This document shows, piece after piece, positions 1-8,928 of a DNA stretch of 35,594 nt. The notes beneath the pieces were generated by a model. That model made no database searches, was not told the DNA's origin, and was given only the letters and a program-made list of their open reading frames with translations. A program made the position numbers and the translations under genes. Each line of letters opens with the position of its first letter. The first letter of the stretch is position 1. Location: the NCBI GenBank assembly GCA_903893785.1, contig CAITNQ010000289.1, positions 1-35,594 on the forward strand, in the 5' to 3' direction. This stretch comes from an uncultured Gemmatimonadota bacterium. Its GTDB lineage: Bacteria > Latescibacterota > UBA2968 > UBA8231.

Positions 1-40
1 ATGCTCTCGGCCCGTTCGCCCTCCCTCAGGAAGCCTGCGG

Positions 41-430
41 TCAAGCGCCGCGCTGACCTCGGCGCCCGGTGATATTGTGGTTGCCACGGGTGTTGGGATC
101 ACGGCCCCCGCGGAGGAAACCCGGCCCGCCCGACGACGACGCACGCCCGCCGGACCGAGGTCCGGCCCCGGGGCGTCCGCCGGCGGCCTCGCGCTCACGT
201 GCTTCATTCACCTGCAGCTTGCTCCCCTCCCATTCGGTGTCGTTCAAACCGGCGATGGCGTGCTCGCCCTCGGCCCGGCTGGCCATCTCGACGAAGGCAA
301 AGCCTCGGGAGTCGCCGCTGCGCCTGTCCCTGACCACGGCGGCTGCCACCACCTTGCCGAAGGGCTCGAACAACGCAGCCAGATCCCGATCCTTGGCGGT
401 TTTCGGCAGATTGCCCACGTACAGGTTCAT
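41..430 (-). CDS. RRM-domain RNA-binding protein
   Basis: A 129-residue protein with a single RNA recognition motif. RNP2 is LYVGNL (residues 3-8) and RNP1 is RGFAFVEM (residues 42-49), both in canonical form with the aromatic residues that stack on RNA bases. The RRM fills residues 1-80. The remaining 50 residues are a low-complexity Gly/Arg/Ser/Pro tail, as in cyanobacterial and other bacterial Rbp-type cold-inducible RNA-binding proteins. It should be cytoplasmic and bind single-stranded RNA. The ATG has a good AGGAGG-type ribosome-binding site about 6 bases upstream. The gene begins 30 bases after the UroD-family gene ends, so it may be co-transcribed, although such proteins are often independently regulated. 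The domain is certain; the RNA targets cannot be read from sequence. Confidence 0.93.
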   Translation of the reverse strand: MNLYVGNLPKTAKDRDLAALFEPFGKVVAAAVVRDRRSGDSRGFAFVEMASRAEGEHAIAGLNDTEWEGSKLQVNEAREREAAGGRPGAGPRSGGRASSSGGPGFLRGGRDPNTRGNHNITGRRGQRGA

Positions 431-460
431 CGCGCTCCTCCTGTGCTTGCTGGCACCGGG

Positions 461-1615
461 TCAGGCGAAAACCCGGCGCATGCGTTCGCAGTAATACTGG
501 ACATTCTCCCAGATCGCGTCGCCGGCGATCCGATGGTCCATGCACGGCAGGAAACCACCCAGATCAACCAGGCGACGGAGCCGGTCCACCTCGCGGTCCA
601 CCGCCGCGTAGTCGCGGGCAAAAACGCGCTTGTCCATGCCGCCCACGCCCAGAAGGCCCTTGCCGTACTTCTCGCGCCAGGGAGACAGCTCAGCGCCCCA
701 GGTGCCCACCTCAATGGGGAACATGACGTTGACGCCGTTGTCGAGCCACACGGGCAGCAGCGCGTCGATCCAGCCATCGCAATCGAGCGACACAATGTCG
801 ATGCCGTGGCGGGCCAGCAACCCGGTTATCCGACGATAGTGCGGCCCCACCTTGTCGCGGAACACCGCCGGGTTGACCAATGGGCCGTTCTTGAAGGCGA
901 TGTCTTCCCAGAAGTGACCAATATCGAAAGGCACGCCGCTGTTCAGCGCCGCTTCGGTGCACTGGTAGCAGAGCTCGCCGTTGATGCGGATCATCTCGTC
1001 GAAAAGGTCCGGATCGTCGGCCTGCACAAAGCAGAGACCTTCGACCCCCATGTAATCGCGCAGAGCGCCGTACAGGCTGCCGCAGTAGAGCAGGATATGC
1101 GTTTCGCGCGTGGCGTCCATCAGGAACTCACGGCCACCCTGGTCGAAGCGCCGCATCTCGCCCCGGCAGTTCACCTGCGCCGCGTTGACCCTCTCCGGGT
1201 GGAACGCCAGCCGTGGCACGAACTCCGCATCCCAATCCTGCCGCGTTTTCAGAATGTGGTCCACATGGGGTGAGATGCTCTGATTGTCGTCGCTGTCTAG
1301 CACAATGGCGCCAGACCCGGTCAGAACCTTGCGGAACCCCTCGGGAGTGGTCTCGAGAACGCGCGACTCAAAAGGAGGATCGATGCGGGAGTTAGGCCCG
1401 AACACCCGGTGGTAGTTACCGTCGAAACCCAAGCGCCGGCTGAGTTCCTCTTCGGCCGGCGAGGCATCGTAGATGGCCCCGATGGACTGGCGGTCCAAGT
1501 GCCCCTCGGCGGCCCACTTGTTCAGCGTATCACCGAGGAAACCGAAGTGCAGAATGGGCAGGTGGTCGTAGGGCTGGTACCGCAGAACCGCCAGAATGCG
1601 CTCACGGTCGGTCAT
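461..1615 (-). CDS. UroD-superfamily protein (not HemE), copy A
   Basis: A 384-residue TIM-barrel protein of the uroporphyrinogen decarboxylase superfamily. It opens with the usual M-T-D-R-E-R-I helix but lacks the RQAGRY substrate-loop signature of true HemE, so heme synthesis is not supported. Blocks shared with the copy at 30022-31122 are W-E-D (236-238), D-C-D-G (278-281), F-P-I-E-V (299-303) and G-G-M-D-K-R (325-330), so the two belong to one subfamily. Related proteins include corrinoid-dependent methyltransferases (MtaA/CmuA type) and many uncharacterised members; no corrinoid protein is encoded nearby. I chose ATG at 1615. An in-frame TTG at 1645 overlaps the M28 stop, but it has no Shine-Dalgarno sequence and family members begin at the later Met. 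It lies 26 bases after the peptidase gene, in the same operon. Confidence 0.85.
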   Translation of the reverse strand: MTDRERILAVLRYQPYDHLPILHFGFLGDTLNKWAAEGHLDRQSIGAIYDASPAEEELSRRLGFDGNYHRVFGPNSRIDPPFESRVLETTPEGFRKVLTGSGAIVLDSDDNQSISPHVDHILKTRQDWDAEFVPRLAFHPERVNAAQVNCRGEMRRFDQGGREFLMDATRETHILLYCGSLYGALRDYMGVEGLCFVQADDPDLFDEMIRINGELCYQCTEAALNSGVPFDIGHFWEDIAFKNGPLVNPAVFRDKVGPHYRRITGLLARHGIDIVSLDCDGWIDALLPVWLDNGVNVMFPIEVGTWGAELSPWREKYGKGLLGVGGMDKRVFARDYAAVDREVDRLRRLVDLGGFLPCMDHRIAGDAIWENVQYYCERMRRVFA

Positions 1616-1641
1616 TTTCGCCTGTTTCTCCGCCGGCTCGA

Positions 1642-3816
1642 TCAATGGCTCGCCGGGTTAGCCAGTTCGGTGGTCAGGGACTGCAGCCGTCCGGTCAGGT
1701 CGGTCACGGCCTTGACGTAGTGCTCCTCCCATGCCGCCACCTGATCGAGCTGGTTGGTCTCGACCTGGTGGCGCAGCCCGGGAAGCGGCCACGCGTCGTA
1801 ACCATTGAAGGGGTTCACACCCATATACAGTGAACGATTCCACGGCCGTCCGGGCAAGCCCGTGGGCAGGACGAAGCTGCGCTCAAGTCCAAGCAGGATC
1901 CGGTTCGCCGCTCGCAGGCGCTCTGGCGATGGCACCGGCGACGCCAACACACTGTCTCGCGCCGCGACGGCGGCGGCCGCCGCCTCGCGCAGCGGGCCGA
2001 GCGCTTGGTCCAAACGCGTCAGCTGCAGCGCCGTGCTGTCGTGACCGGTGCGCTCCCTCAGCGCCTGCAGATGAAGGGCGAAGTCCGTCGGGTACCGGCC
2101 CAGGTCATAGGGCAGCAGGTCCGCATTGGCCAGGCGGAGGAGCACCACCCCGTCGATCCGCGCCATGGTGGGGCCGTATTCGAAACGCGGGTCACAGAAC
2201 CGGGCATAGAAGGCCAGGTCGTCGTAATTCGAGTGGTAGAGCGACGCCCCGGAGAGCGACAGCGCCGCGGCAGGGATACCCAGGTGCGAGTAGAAACCCA
2301 GGTGATCCGAACCACCGCCCAGGTCGCCGATGCCGGGTTCAGCCGCCTTGCTGGCCGGCGGATTCCAGGTCTGGTACACGGTCAACGCCGTGTCCGGGTG
2401 CTGGACGACGCCGGCGGCGGCGATGATCAAACCTTTGAGCGTCGGCGCTCCGGCGGCCCCGAAGTGCGGTCCGGACACGGACACGTCGGCGTTGATGTAC
2501 GCGACCCCCTTGGCCGCCAATTCGTCGCGGTGCTCCTCTACCCACTCGGTGGAACCGATGATGCCGCATTCCTCCGCATCCCAGTGGGCCACTTTGATGG
2601 TCCGGCGGGGGCGCAGCCCGTCCTTGGCCAGCTGGCCAAGGGCTTCAGCCACGCTGAGGATCATGGCCGTGCCGCCGTTGGGGTCTTCGGCACCAAACGA
2701 CCAGGCGTCGTAGTGGCACCCGATGATGATCCACTCGTCAGGGAACTCAGCCCCCGCCAGGGTGCCCACCACGTCGGTAATGCGCGTCAGGCCCAGGGGC
2801 TGCTCCACGTGGAGATGAACCGTGAGTTCGGAACCACCCTCGACGCGGTAGGCGAAAGGCAACCCACCCTGCCAGCCGCCCGGGACGGCCTGACCGCGCA
2901 TTCGCTGCAGGATCTCGATCGCTGAGCCATAGGGGAGCGGCACCACCGGCAGCTTGGGCAACGCGACCTGCTCGATCGGCAGGCGTCGCGTCGGCCGCGG
3001 ATCGTCTGTGGTGAAGGCCGGCAGAAACGGCGTCAGAGCATCGCCGGTGTAGTCGAGTGTCAGCAGGGAACCCCGTTGCACAGTACTCGCGCTGTTGGTC
3101 TTGCCTTCAGGATAGGGGATCCCGGCCATGTACCCCCCATCGGCAGGATCCGAATAGATTACCAGGCCCACCGCGCCGGCCTCGCTGGCGAATTTGGCCT
3201 TATAGCCGCGGTAGTTGCCGCCATAGCGCGCCACGGCGATCTTGCCGATCAGTGACACCCCCAACTGCCGTAACAAAGCGAAGTCCTCGCGCCGGCCGTA
3301 GTTGACGTACACCACTTCAGCAGTTACGTCGCCGGAGCCGGAAAACGCGTTGTAACCCGGCCCTAGGTTCGGATTGGCCGAATAAGGGTCCTCAGGCAGC
3401 ACGTACTCCTGGTTGTTCAGGGGCAGCCGTACAGGAGTAACCAAAGCCGCAGTCGAGACCGGATTGAGTCGCGGCAGCAACACGTCGTAAACCGCGCGCT
3501 CGACGGTCAAGCCGGCGGCTTCCATGGTCCGCGCCAGGTACTCAGCCACCTGGGTGTTGGCCCGCGACCCCGCCACGTGGGGTTCGCTGGCAATGGCCTC
3601 CAGGTGCCTTCGGTAGGCGGCGGCGGTAGGCAAGGCCTGCAGGCGGGCTTCGATCGCTCGCTCCCCACGGACGCGCTGCGGGGCGAAACCAGTGAGCGTG
3701 TCGGCGGCTCGCGTCAACGCGGGCACCGCCAGAACCAGGACCGCTGCCAACGCGGCAAGCCCAGTGGCCCCGACGCCGCAGCCGATTTCGCCAGGGGTCC
3801 GACGAGTCTCAGCCAT
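1642..3816 (-). CDS. Exported M28 zinc peptidase, glutamate carboxypeptidase II type
   Basis: A 724-residue protein with the full architecture of the GCPII/PSMA and transferrin-receptor branch of M28. It has an N-terminal hydrophobic segment (about 17-38, signal peptide or anchor), a protease-associated domain (about 165-300), the M28 catalytic domain, and a C-terminal helical dimerisation-like domain (about 590-724). The predicted co-catalytic zinc ligands are all present: H368 (HYDAW), D378 (EDPNGG), E415/E416 (AEEC, general base and ligand), D444 (NADV) and H528 (YHSNYDD). It should be an active aminopeptidase or carboxypeptidase acting outside the cytoplasm. The ATG overlaps the stop of the upstream surface-protein gene as TGATG, so translation is probably coupled. 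A role in trimming or recycling peptides at the surface fits the context but is inference. Confidence 0.92.
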   Translation of the reverse strand: MAETRRTPGEIGCGVGATGLAALAAVLVLAVPALTRAADTLTGFAPQRVRGERAIEARLQALPTAAAYRRHLEAIASEPHVAGSRANTQVAEYLARTMEAAGLTVERAVYDVLLPRLNPVSTAALVTPVRLPLNNQEYVLPEDPYSANPNLGPGYNAFSGSGDVTAEVVYVNYGRREDFALLRQLGVSLIGKIAVARYGGNYRGYKAKFASEAGAVGLVIYSDPADGGYMAGIPYPEGKTNSASTVQRGSLLTLDYTGDALTPFLPAFTTDDPRPTRRLPIEQVALPKLPVVPLPYGSAIEILQRMRGQAVPGGWQGGLPFAYRVEGGSELTVHLHVEQPLGLTRITDVVGTLAGAEFPDEWIIIGCHYDAWSFGAEDPNGGTAMILSVAEALGQLAKDGLRPRRTIKVAHWDAEECGIIGSTEWVEEHRDELAAKGVAYINADVSVSGPHFGAAGAPTLKGLIIAAAGVVQHPDTALTVYQTWNPPASKAAEPGIGDLGGGSDHLGFYSHLGIPAAALSLSGASLYHSNYDDLAFYARFCDPRFEYGPTMARIDGVVLLRLANADLLPYDLGRYPTDFALHLQALRERTGHDSTALQLTRLDQALGPLREAAAAAVAARDSVLASPVPSPERLRAANRILLGLERSFVLPTGLPGRPWNRSLYMGVNPFNGYDAWPLPGLRHQVETNQLDQVAAWEEHYVKAVTDLTGRLQSLTTELANPASH

Positions 3817-6464
3817 CAGTCACCCAATCCCGCGAACAGGTTGATGAAGGCCATCATGTTGGTGGTGGTCCCGGTCTCCAGGCGCTGCCGCTGCCAGTTC
3901 AGACCCACGTTCGCGGTCATGTTATAACCTTGGTACGCCGAGTTGTTGGTGACCTGAGTCGTCAGGATCAGCGTCCGGGCGTCGTCCTGGTAGTCGGCCG
4001 GGATCGGGTCCGGCTTGGCGATCAAATTGCGGAACACCTCGTATTCGGTCCCGGCAATCAGGTTCAGATTCCGCGTCAGCGGCCGCGTGACGATGAACGA
4101 TCCGACCTCGGACAGGTCGCTCTGTTTCAGCGCCGTCAACTGCGTTGGCACCTCGCGGTGGTAGAGTTGCTTCCACCGCGGCCACAGGGTCCATCCATGC
4201 GCCTTGAGCGGGTAGTCGGCCTTGTTGATCAGGCCGAAGAAACTCCGGTCGCGCTTGCCGACGCTCTGCGCACCGAGTTGGTGGTAGTTATCGTACTTGA
4301 TGCGCGTGACGAAGGGGAGGAACTCGTCGTACGCGACCTCGAGGAAGGCCGTGTTGATCCAGGTGTCCTGGGCCACCAGCTCATCCACCAGGGGCTGCGA
4401 GGCCCCGGTGGTACCGATGGCTTCAACCCAGACATTGACGTTGTTCGGGATATCATCTTTGACCTTGCGCGGGTTGAGAACTGCCCACACCCGCAGATGC
4501 CGCGTCGGCAGCTCCTTCTTGACGGTCAGCAGGCCATAGAAAGACCGACTCTCCCGTGCCGTTTTCAGCAGCTGCTCAGAGCTGTGTCCCAGCAGCAGTC
4601 GGGTCTGCGGGAAGAACTCCACCCCGGCATAGGCATTGTACCCACGGTGCCCGCGCGGGTAGGGATAGTCAGGCTCGTTGTCGTCCTCGAACCGGTCGAT
4701 TACCGTGTTGTTGTTCATGTCCAGACCGAACAGGAACGAGGGCGGATCGACCTCGTAGCGCAGGAAGGGTTCGGCGTAGTCGGGCATGTTGTTCCGGTTC
4801 TGGTTGTAGTCCGAGATGTCGTCGTTGTTCTCGTCCAGACCCGGGAACACCCAGTTGTCGGCCAGCGTGCTCAGGTTGCGCCCCTGCCCCGAGGTATCGC
4901 CAAAGTACCGCCGCGTCCAATCCGGGAACTCGTCCTGGTCATCGTTGTCATCGACGAATTCGTACAGATTGGACACCTCGCTGGCGTAGTTGACGTCGCC
5001 CTGCTGGTCAGGGATGAACATCGTGGTCGAATAGTTGGCGTCGACGCTGAAAGCTTCGGCGAAGGCAAACCACGGGTACGAGTTGTTGGACGCGGTGGCA
5101 AAGAAGGCATCGGCCTTCTCGGTGCCCAGGGCCTGGTTACGGTCAATGGCCTGGTTGGGGGAGCGGCGGTAGCGGTCGTTGCGCACAAACTCACTGCGCA
5201 GGTTGAAACCCATGAGATTGTCGACATCGAGCGTCAACCCCACTAACTGGTTGCCGCTGGGCAGTCCGTAGCGGAACTGCCGATAGGCCTGGTTCGAGCC
5301 ATCTTTGACATTACCCGCCGACCGAGCCACCGGCAAGAAGACCTGCTGCCCCAGGGCGTCGGTCTGCAGGTTGGAGGTGATGTCGACCCGGTAATCATTG
5401 GCCAGGACCAACCCCACCTCGACTTCGCGGATCTCGCGGTAGTCTTCGATCTTGTCAGCTGCTCCCGGCCGGAAACCATTCTGCAGGTCGAAGGTCAGGG
5501 TCACCACGTCGGAACCGTTGGCCTCGACCACCCCGCGCCGATGAACCCCGCCCTCAACTAGCGGCTCAATCTCGCTGTGCTCGACCCCGTTGATGAAGAT
5601 CGTCTGGTGCAGCAAGCGGGCCCCGGAGGCGCCGTCCTCCGGCGAGTCGTCGGTCAGGCGCACGGTGATGGTGCGCAGATAGCCGCTGTTCATGCCACCT
5701 GACAGCGTCCCTTTCAGCGAGTTGTCGCCGAACGAGAGCTTGCTGTTCCGGTGACTGGCATTGACGTAGGTGAAACCGGTCTTGGCGAAGTCGCCAATCT
5801 GCACCACGCCGCGGCCACCGATTAGGTCCGTGTAAGTGGTGAACGAGGTGGGGGCAGCGCCTTCGGTAAAGGCCTGGACACCTGGGTGGCTGATACGCGA
5901 GGCGATGATCGTCCCGGAGTATTTGTCTGTCATGGCATCCCACTGGATGCCGTCAAACCGCGGTTTGGAGAAAGTCAGCGGCGTCAAGGTGGTCCGAATC
6001 TTCTCGCCCACGGTCAGACTGGTGTGGAACTGGCCCGAGTGGCTGGAGGTGACCACGAGCCGATTGAAGAAGGAGATGAACTTCGGGTCCTTGTAGATGC
6101 CGCTGCCCAGGTCCTGAGGGTATTCCTCGCCCCAACCGTAGATCTGCCACCCCTTGGTGATGAGATTCCCGTACTGATCGTAGTAGCGCAGCCCTTCAAG
6201 CGCGATGGGTGTGTACCGCTCGTATTGCTGCTGGGCGTAGTTGCTGTACTCCTCAGGTTTCCACCCGTACATTTCGTACAGGCGCTGCGGCAGGTACCAC
6301 TTCCGCAGGCTAGGGACGAGCGTGCTGGGCGAGATGCGCGTTCCGGAACTGTAGTAGGGGTTGGACAGCCCCGTCTCGAGCTGTGCACTGCCGGCCGCAG
6401 CCCACCCGAGCAACAGCGCCAGCGCCAGTCGGAACCGTCCGTTGGCCAGTGGATTCGCTCTCAC
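3816..6464 (-). CDS. Large exported beta-rich surface or outer-membrane protein
   Basis: An 882-residue protein of no family I recognise with confidence. It starts at GTG with a strong GGAGGG site 5 bases upstream and has a signal peptide (about 1-28, hydrophobic core followed by A-A-G-S-A-Q). The mature part is rich in aromatic residues, Asn and Thr, with many alternating-polarity segments typical of beta-barrel or beta-sandwich proteins. Three acidic Asx-rich stretches (around 505, 541-561 and 581-600) contain D-x-N-x-D-type spacing like calcium-binding loops of thrombospondin-3 or dockerin repeats. The last 250 residues look like amphipathic strands, but the protein ends G-L-G-D rather than in the terminal aromatic of classical porins. 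It lies between the three VAY-tailed paralogues and the M28 peptidase. An outer-membrane or SprA-like role is a hypothesis only. Confidence 0.75.
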   Translation of the reverse strand: MRANPLANGRFRLALALLLGWAAAGSAQLETGLSNPYYSSGTRISPSTLVPSLRKWYLPQRLYEMYGWKPEEYSNYAQQQYERYTPIALEGLRYYDQYGNLITKGWQIYGWGEEYPQDLGSGIYKDPKFISFFNRLVVTSSHSGQFHTSLTVGEKIRTTLTPLTFSKPRFDGIQWDAMTDKYSGTIIASRISHPGVQAFTEGAAPTSFTTYTDLIGGRGVVQIGDFAKTGFTYVNASHRNSKLSFGDNSLKGTLSGGMNSGYLRTITVRLTDDSPEDGASGARLLHQTIFINGVEHSEIEPLVEGGVHRRGVVEANGSDVVTLTFDLQNGFRPGAADKIEDYREIREVEVGLVLANDYRVDITSNLQTDALGQQVFLPVARSAGNVKDGSNQAYRQFRYGLPSGNQLVGLTLDVDNLMGFNLRSEFVRNDRYRRSPNQAIDRNQALGTEKADAFFATASNNSYPWFAFAEAFSVDANYSTTMFIPDQQGDVNYASEVSNLYEFVDDNDDQDEFPDWTRRYFGDTSGQGRNLSTLADNWVFPGLDENNDDISDYNQNRNNMPDYAEPFLRYEVDPPSFLFGLDMNNNTVIDRFEDDNEPDYPYPRGHRGYNAYAGVEFFPQTRLLLGHSSEQLLKTARESRSFYGLLTVKKELPTRHLRVWAVLNPRKVKDDIPNNVNVWVEAIGTTGASQPLVDELVAQDTWINTAFLEVAYDEFLPFVTRIKYDNYHQLGAQSVGKRDRSFFGLINKADYPLKAHGWTLWPRWKQLYHREVPTQLTALKQSDLSEVGSFIVTRPLTRNLNLIAGTEYEVFRNLIAKPDPIPADYQDDARTLILTTQVTNNSAYQGYNMTANVGLNWQRQRLETGTTTNMMAFINLFAGLGD

Positions 6465-6485
6465 CTGTTCCCTCCTGAATCGTCG

Positions 6486-6507
6486 GCGCCCGGCTGCCAG
6501 CCGGCGC
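6486..6507 (-). other. GC-rich stem-loop between two surface-protein genes
   Basis: In the 73-base gap upstream of the 882-residue protein gene, the arms GCGCCCGGCT and AGCCGGCGC pair over 9 base pairs with one bulged base around a 3-base loop. No U-run follows. It could stabilise the downstream message or partly attenuate transcription; complete termination is unlikely because the next gene has no other obvious promoter. Confidence 0.45.
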
Positions 6508-6537
6508 TTCGGTCTGTCTGCTGCCAGTTATCTCGCG

Positions 6538-8883
6538 TCAGTATGCCACGCCCACAGGCCGCAGGATCTCTTCGTCGCCGGCGTCGGTGCGAACCTGGAC
6601 ACGGATCAGGTACAAACCAGGTGCGACGCGCACGCCGCTATCGGCCAGGCCATCCCAAGTGCAGTGCCACAACGGCCCGGTGCCGACCGCGGGGGTCAAC
6701 TCAGCGACCACGGAGCCGTCCAGGCGGAACACGGTCACGCGCGGGACGGCTTCGGTGCGCAACAGCCCGAACGACAGTTCGAGCTGGTCATTGGTACCGT
6801 CCCCATCGGGGCTGAAGGCGCGATCGCAGGTCCAGCCGAAAACGAATGAGCGGCGCTGATACACCTCGGGCACCACCACTTTGTCAGCGGCGGCGGAGCG
6901 CGCCACCACGCCCTGCCATACGCCGGGCTGGGCCGTATTGCGCACCGTGGCGCCGATCACCGTGGGGTTGGCCATCAACCGCGTCTGGAAGTTCACCGTA
7001 ACTGAGTCACGCTGGACCCGCTGGGGCAACTGCACCAACAGGGTGTCGTGCTGCCGGTCCACGGCCTTCAACTCCACCGGACGCCCGGCCACGGTGGCGC
7101 TGACGTTGACCGGGGCGCCGGGAACCTGCAGGGCGATCTGGTCAAACCCGGGATCAGAAGCCGAGAACTGCGGCCAGAGCGTGTAAGCGAAAGCCGTCAG
7201 CGAGTCGAGTTGCGCCTGATGGGGCTGCACCTCGCCCAGCAGGCCGTTGGCGATCAGGGGCGGGTTGTACACAAAGGAAAGGTCACGAATGGCCGGCATG
7301 ACGTCGGGGTCCTGACTGCTCAGGAAGACACGCGCCTGCAGGTAGCGTCGCGGCGTCGGTGACATGAACGCCGTGCCCGAACTGGCGTGCAACTCGCTCC
7401 AGTCGCTCCAATCGGCGCCCGGACGGATCTCCTCGGTGATCTTGCCCTGCGAAACTTTGGGGAGTTTGCGGTACTTCTCTTCGGTTACCTCTACCTCCTG
7501 AGTACCCTGCTTGGCGAAGTAGTGCTTGATGGTGTCGAAGGTGTTGCCGGTCTTCGTCTGGACCTGGATCTCGGTGCCGGCGGGCTGCTCGGCACGCCAC
7601 TCGACGCGGCTGATGCTGCGGGCCGAGCCGAAGTCGATCGCGGCAGACGTCATGGCCACCCGAGCCGGGTACCCCTCGGCGTGGTAGACGAAGACCTGCA
7701 GCGCCCGCGTCCAACCGAAACTCAGACGGCGATCATAGTGCCAGAAGAGCAGCCGCACGGGACGGGCCGGGAACTGCAGGTCAAAAATCCAGGCCGGACT
7801 GCCAATCTCGTTGTTGACCTCGGAGAGCATCTCATAGGAAAAGTCCCCTTCCTCCGGCGTGCCGCCGGCGACCGAGGCCCCTGGCGTACCGTCGGAAGTC
7901 GTGAAGGTCGTCCCTTCCCACGCAACCTGGCGGTCGTTGTCCATGGCGTAGAACCAGGGGCTGGCGTTCTGCACTACGGGCAGCCAGACGATACGGTCAA
8001 CCCGGAAGGTGTTGAGCATGTCCAGTTTGAACCACATGCCGGCCAGCCGCCAACCTTCCTGCCGACCCGCATTGTGCTCGATACCCCAACCACCCTGGGT
8101 GCTCAGGTCGCCGCCGATGAGTTTCTCGACCCCGGCGCTGCGCGGCGACGCGCTGATCGCCCCCCCCCAGGCAGCGGCCTTCAGGGCGATGTTCTCGCCC
8201 ATGGTCTCCACCTGGATTTCGGCCAAGGCGGGGTCGGGCATCGCTCCTTCGGCGACGAAGCGGACGAAGCGGATCGGGGCGAAGGGCAGCAGATCGTCGG
8301 TCTGCAGGAAGGCGCCGGTGGCCCCGGACTCATTGCGCGACGTCAACGCATACTCCACCACCCGATCGGTGTTGGCCTTCACCGTGCCGCCGACGCGGTC
8401 AAAGTAGATGCTGCCAGGGGCCGCGGTGATCTCCAGCCCTGGGCTGGTATAAACCGAGAAGAAACGGAAGGGACGGGCGGCCACCGTGTCCGGGAACACC
8501 AGGCGAATCCGCGTGGCCAGGACAATGCGCTTCAGGTCCAGTTCTATCCACCAGTCCGTCAACGGGCTAGCTTGGCTCGGTTGCCACCAGGTCGCCTCGT
8601 TGCCATCGCGGACCCGATCGACGCGAGTGCCGTTAGTGGCCGTCCGGGCGATCTGCGTACCGTGGACGCCGATCGCCTTGGCCGTGAAGTCGGGGGCATC
8701 GGTCAGGGCGTTCTGCCGCCCGGAGAAACGTTTCACCCGCACCCCCGCCGAGTCCACCCGGACCAGTCCGCGGGGATAGTCCCAGGAATCCCACGGATTG
8801 TCGCGAGGGATAACGAAAACCTGCTCGGCGGCCACCGCCTGCCAGCACAGCAGCACCAGCGCCGCACTCAGGAGCGCTTTCAT
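6538..8883 (-). CDS. Exported discoidin-like protein with FlgD/CHU_C-like tail, paralogue 1
   Basis: A 781-residue exported protein. ATG at 8883 is chosen because an AAAGGGGA site precedes it and a clear signal peptide begins there (MKALLSAALVLL, cut near AVAA); an in-frame ATG 15 codons earlier adds only charged residues. The front half carries F5/8 type C-like segments (W-W-x-E-L-D-L around 115, and a second G-W-x-L-A-G-M-W-F-K-L-D-like copy further on). Conserved blocks shared with the next two genes follow: DWSDWS, RRYLQAR, LSFVYNPPL and G-L-L-G-E-V. The last 92 residues form an Ig-like tail starting F-S-P-D-G-D-G-T-N-D, passing T-W-D-G and A-P-G-L-Y-L, and ending P-V-G-V-A-Y. Such tails resemble FlgD_ig and gliding-motility C-terminal domains of secreted FCB proteins. 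The binding target is unknown. Confidence 0.83.
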   Translation of the reverse strand: MKALLSAALVLLCWQAVAAEQVFVIPRDNPWDSWDYPRGLVRVDSAGVRVKRFSGRQNALTDAPDFTAKAIGVHGTQIARTATNGTRVDRVRDGNEATWWQPSQASPLTDWWIELDLKRIVLATRIRLVFPDTVAARPFRFFSVYTSPGLEITAAPGSIYFDRVGGTVKANTDRVVEYALTSRNESGATGAFLQTDDLLPFAPIRFVRFVAEGAMPDPALAEIQVETMGENIALKAAAWGGAISASPRSAGVEKLIGGDLSTQGGWGIEHNAGRQEGWRLAGMWFKLDMLNTFRVDRIVWLPVVQNASPWFYAMDNDRQVAWEGTTFTTSDGTPGASVAGGTPEEGDFSYEMLSEVNNEIGSPAWIFDLQFPARPVRLLFWHYDRRLSFGWTRALQVFVYHAEGYPARVAMTSAAIDFGSARSISRVEWRAEQPAGTEIQVQTKTGNTFDTIKHYFAKQGTQEVEVTEEKYRKLPKVSQGKITEEIRPGADWSDWSELHASSGTAFMSPTPRRYLQARVFLSSQDPDVMPAIRDLSFVYNPPLIANGLLGEVQPHQAQLDSLTAFAYTLWPQFSASDPGFDQIALQVPGAPVNVSATVAGRPVELKAVDRQHDTLLVQLPQRVQRDSVTVNFQTRLMANPTVIGATVRNTAQPGVWQGVVARSAAADKVVVPEVYQRRSFVFGWTCDRAFSPDGDGTNDQLELSFGLLRTEAVPRVTVFRLDGSVVAELTPAVGTGPLWHCTWDGLADSGVRVAPGLYLIRVQVRTDAGDEEILRPVGVAY

Positions 8884-8928
8884 CGAGCTGTCCCCTTTGC
8901 CGGGAAGCCGCGCCCGGGAGGTATGCAA

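Noticed and set aside
77..1273. A 398-residue plus-strand open frame opposite UroD copy A
   Set aside because: It is antisense to a gene with clear family blocks and an operon context. Long antisense frames are expected in GC-rich DNA, and no family resemblance was seen.
461..1615. Naming the UroD-type genes hemE
   Set aside because: None shows the RQAGRY signature, they occur in several divergent copies, and no heme biosynthesis genes surround them.
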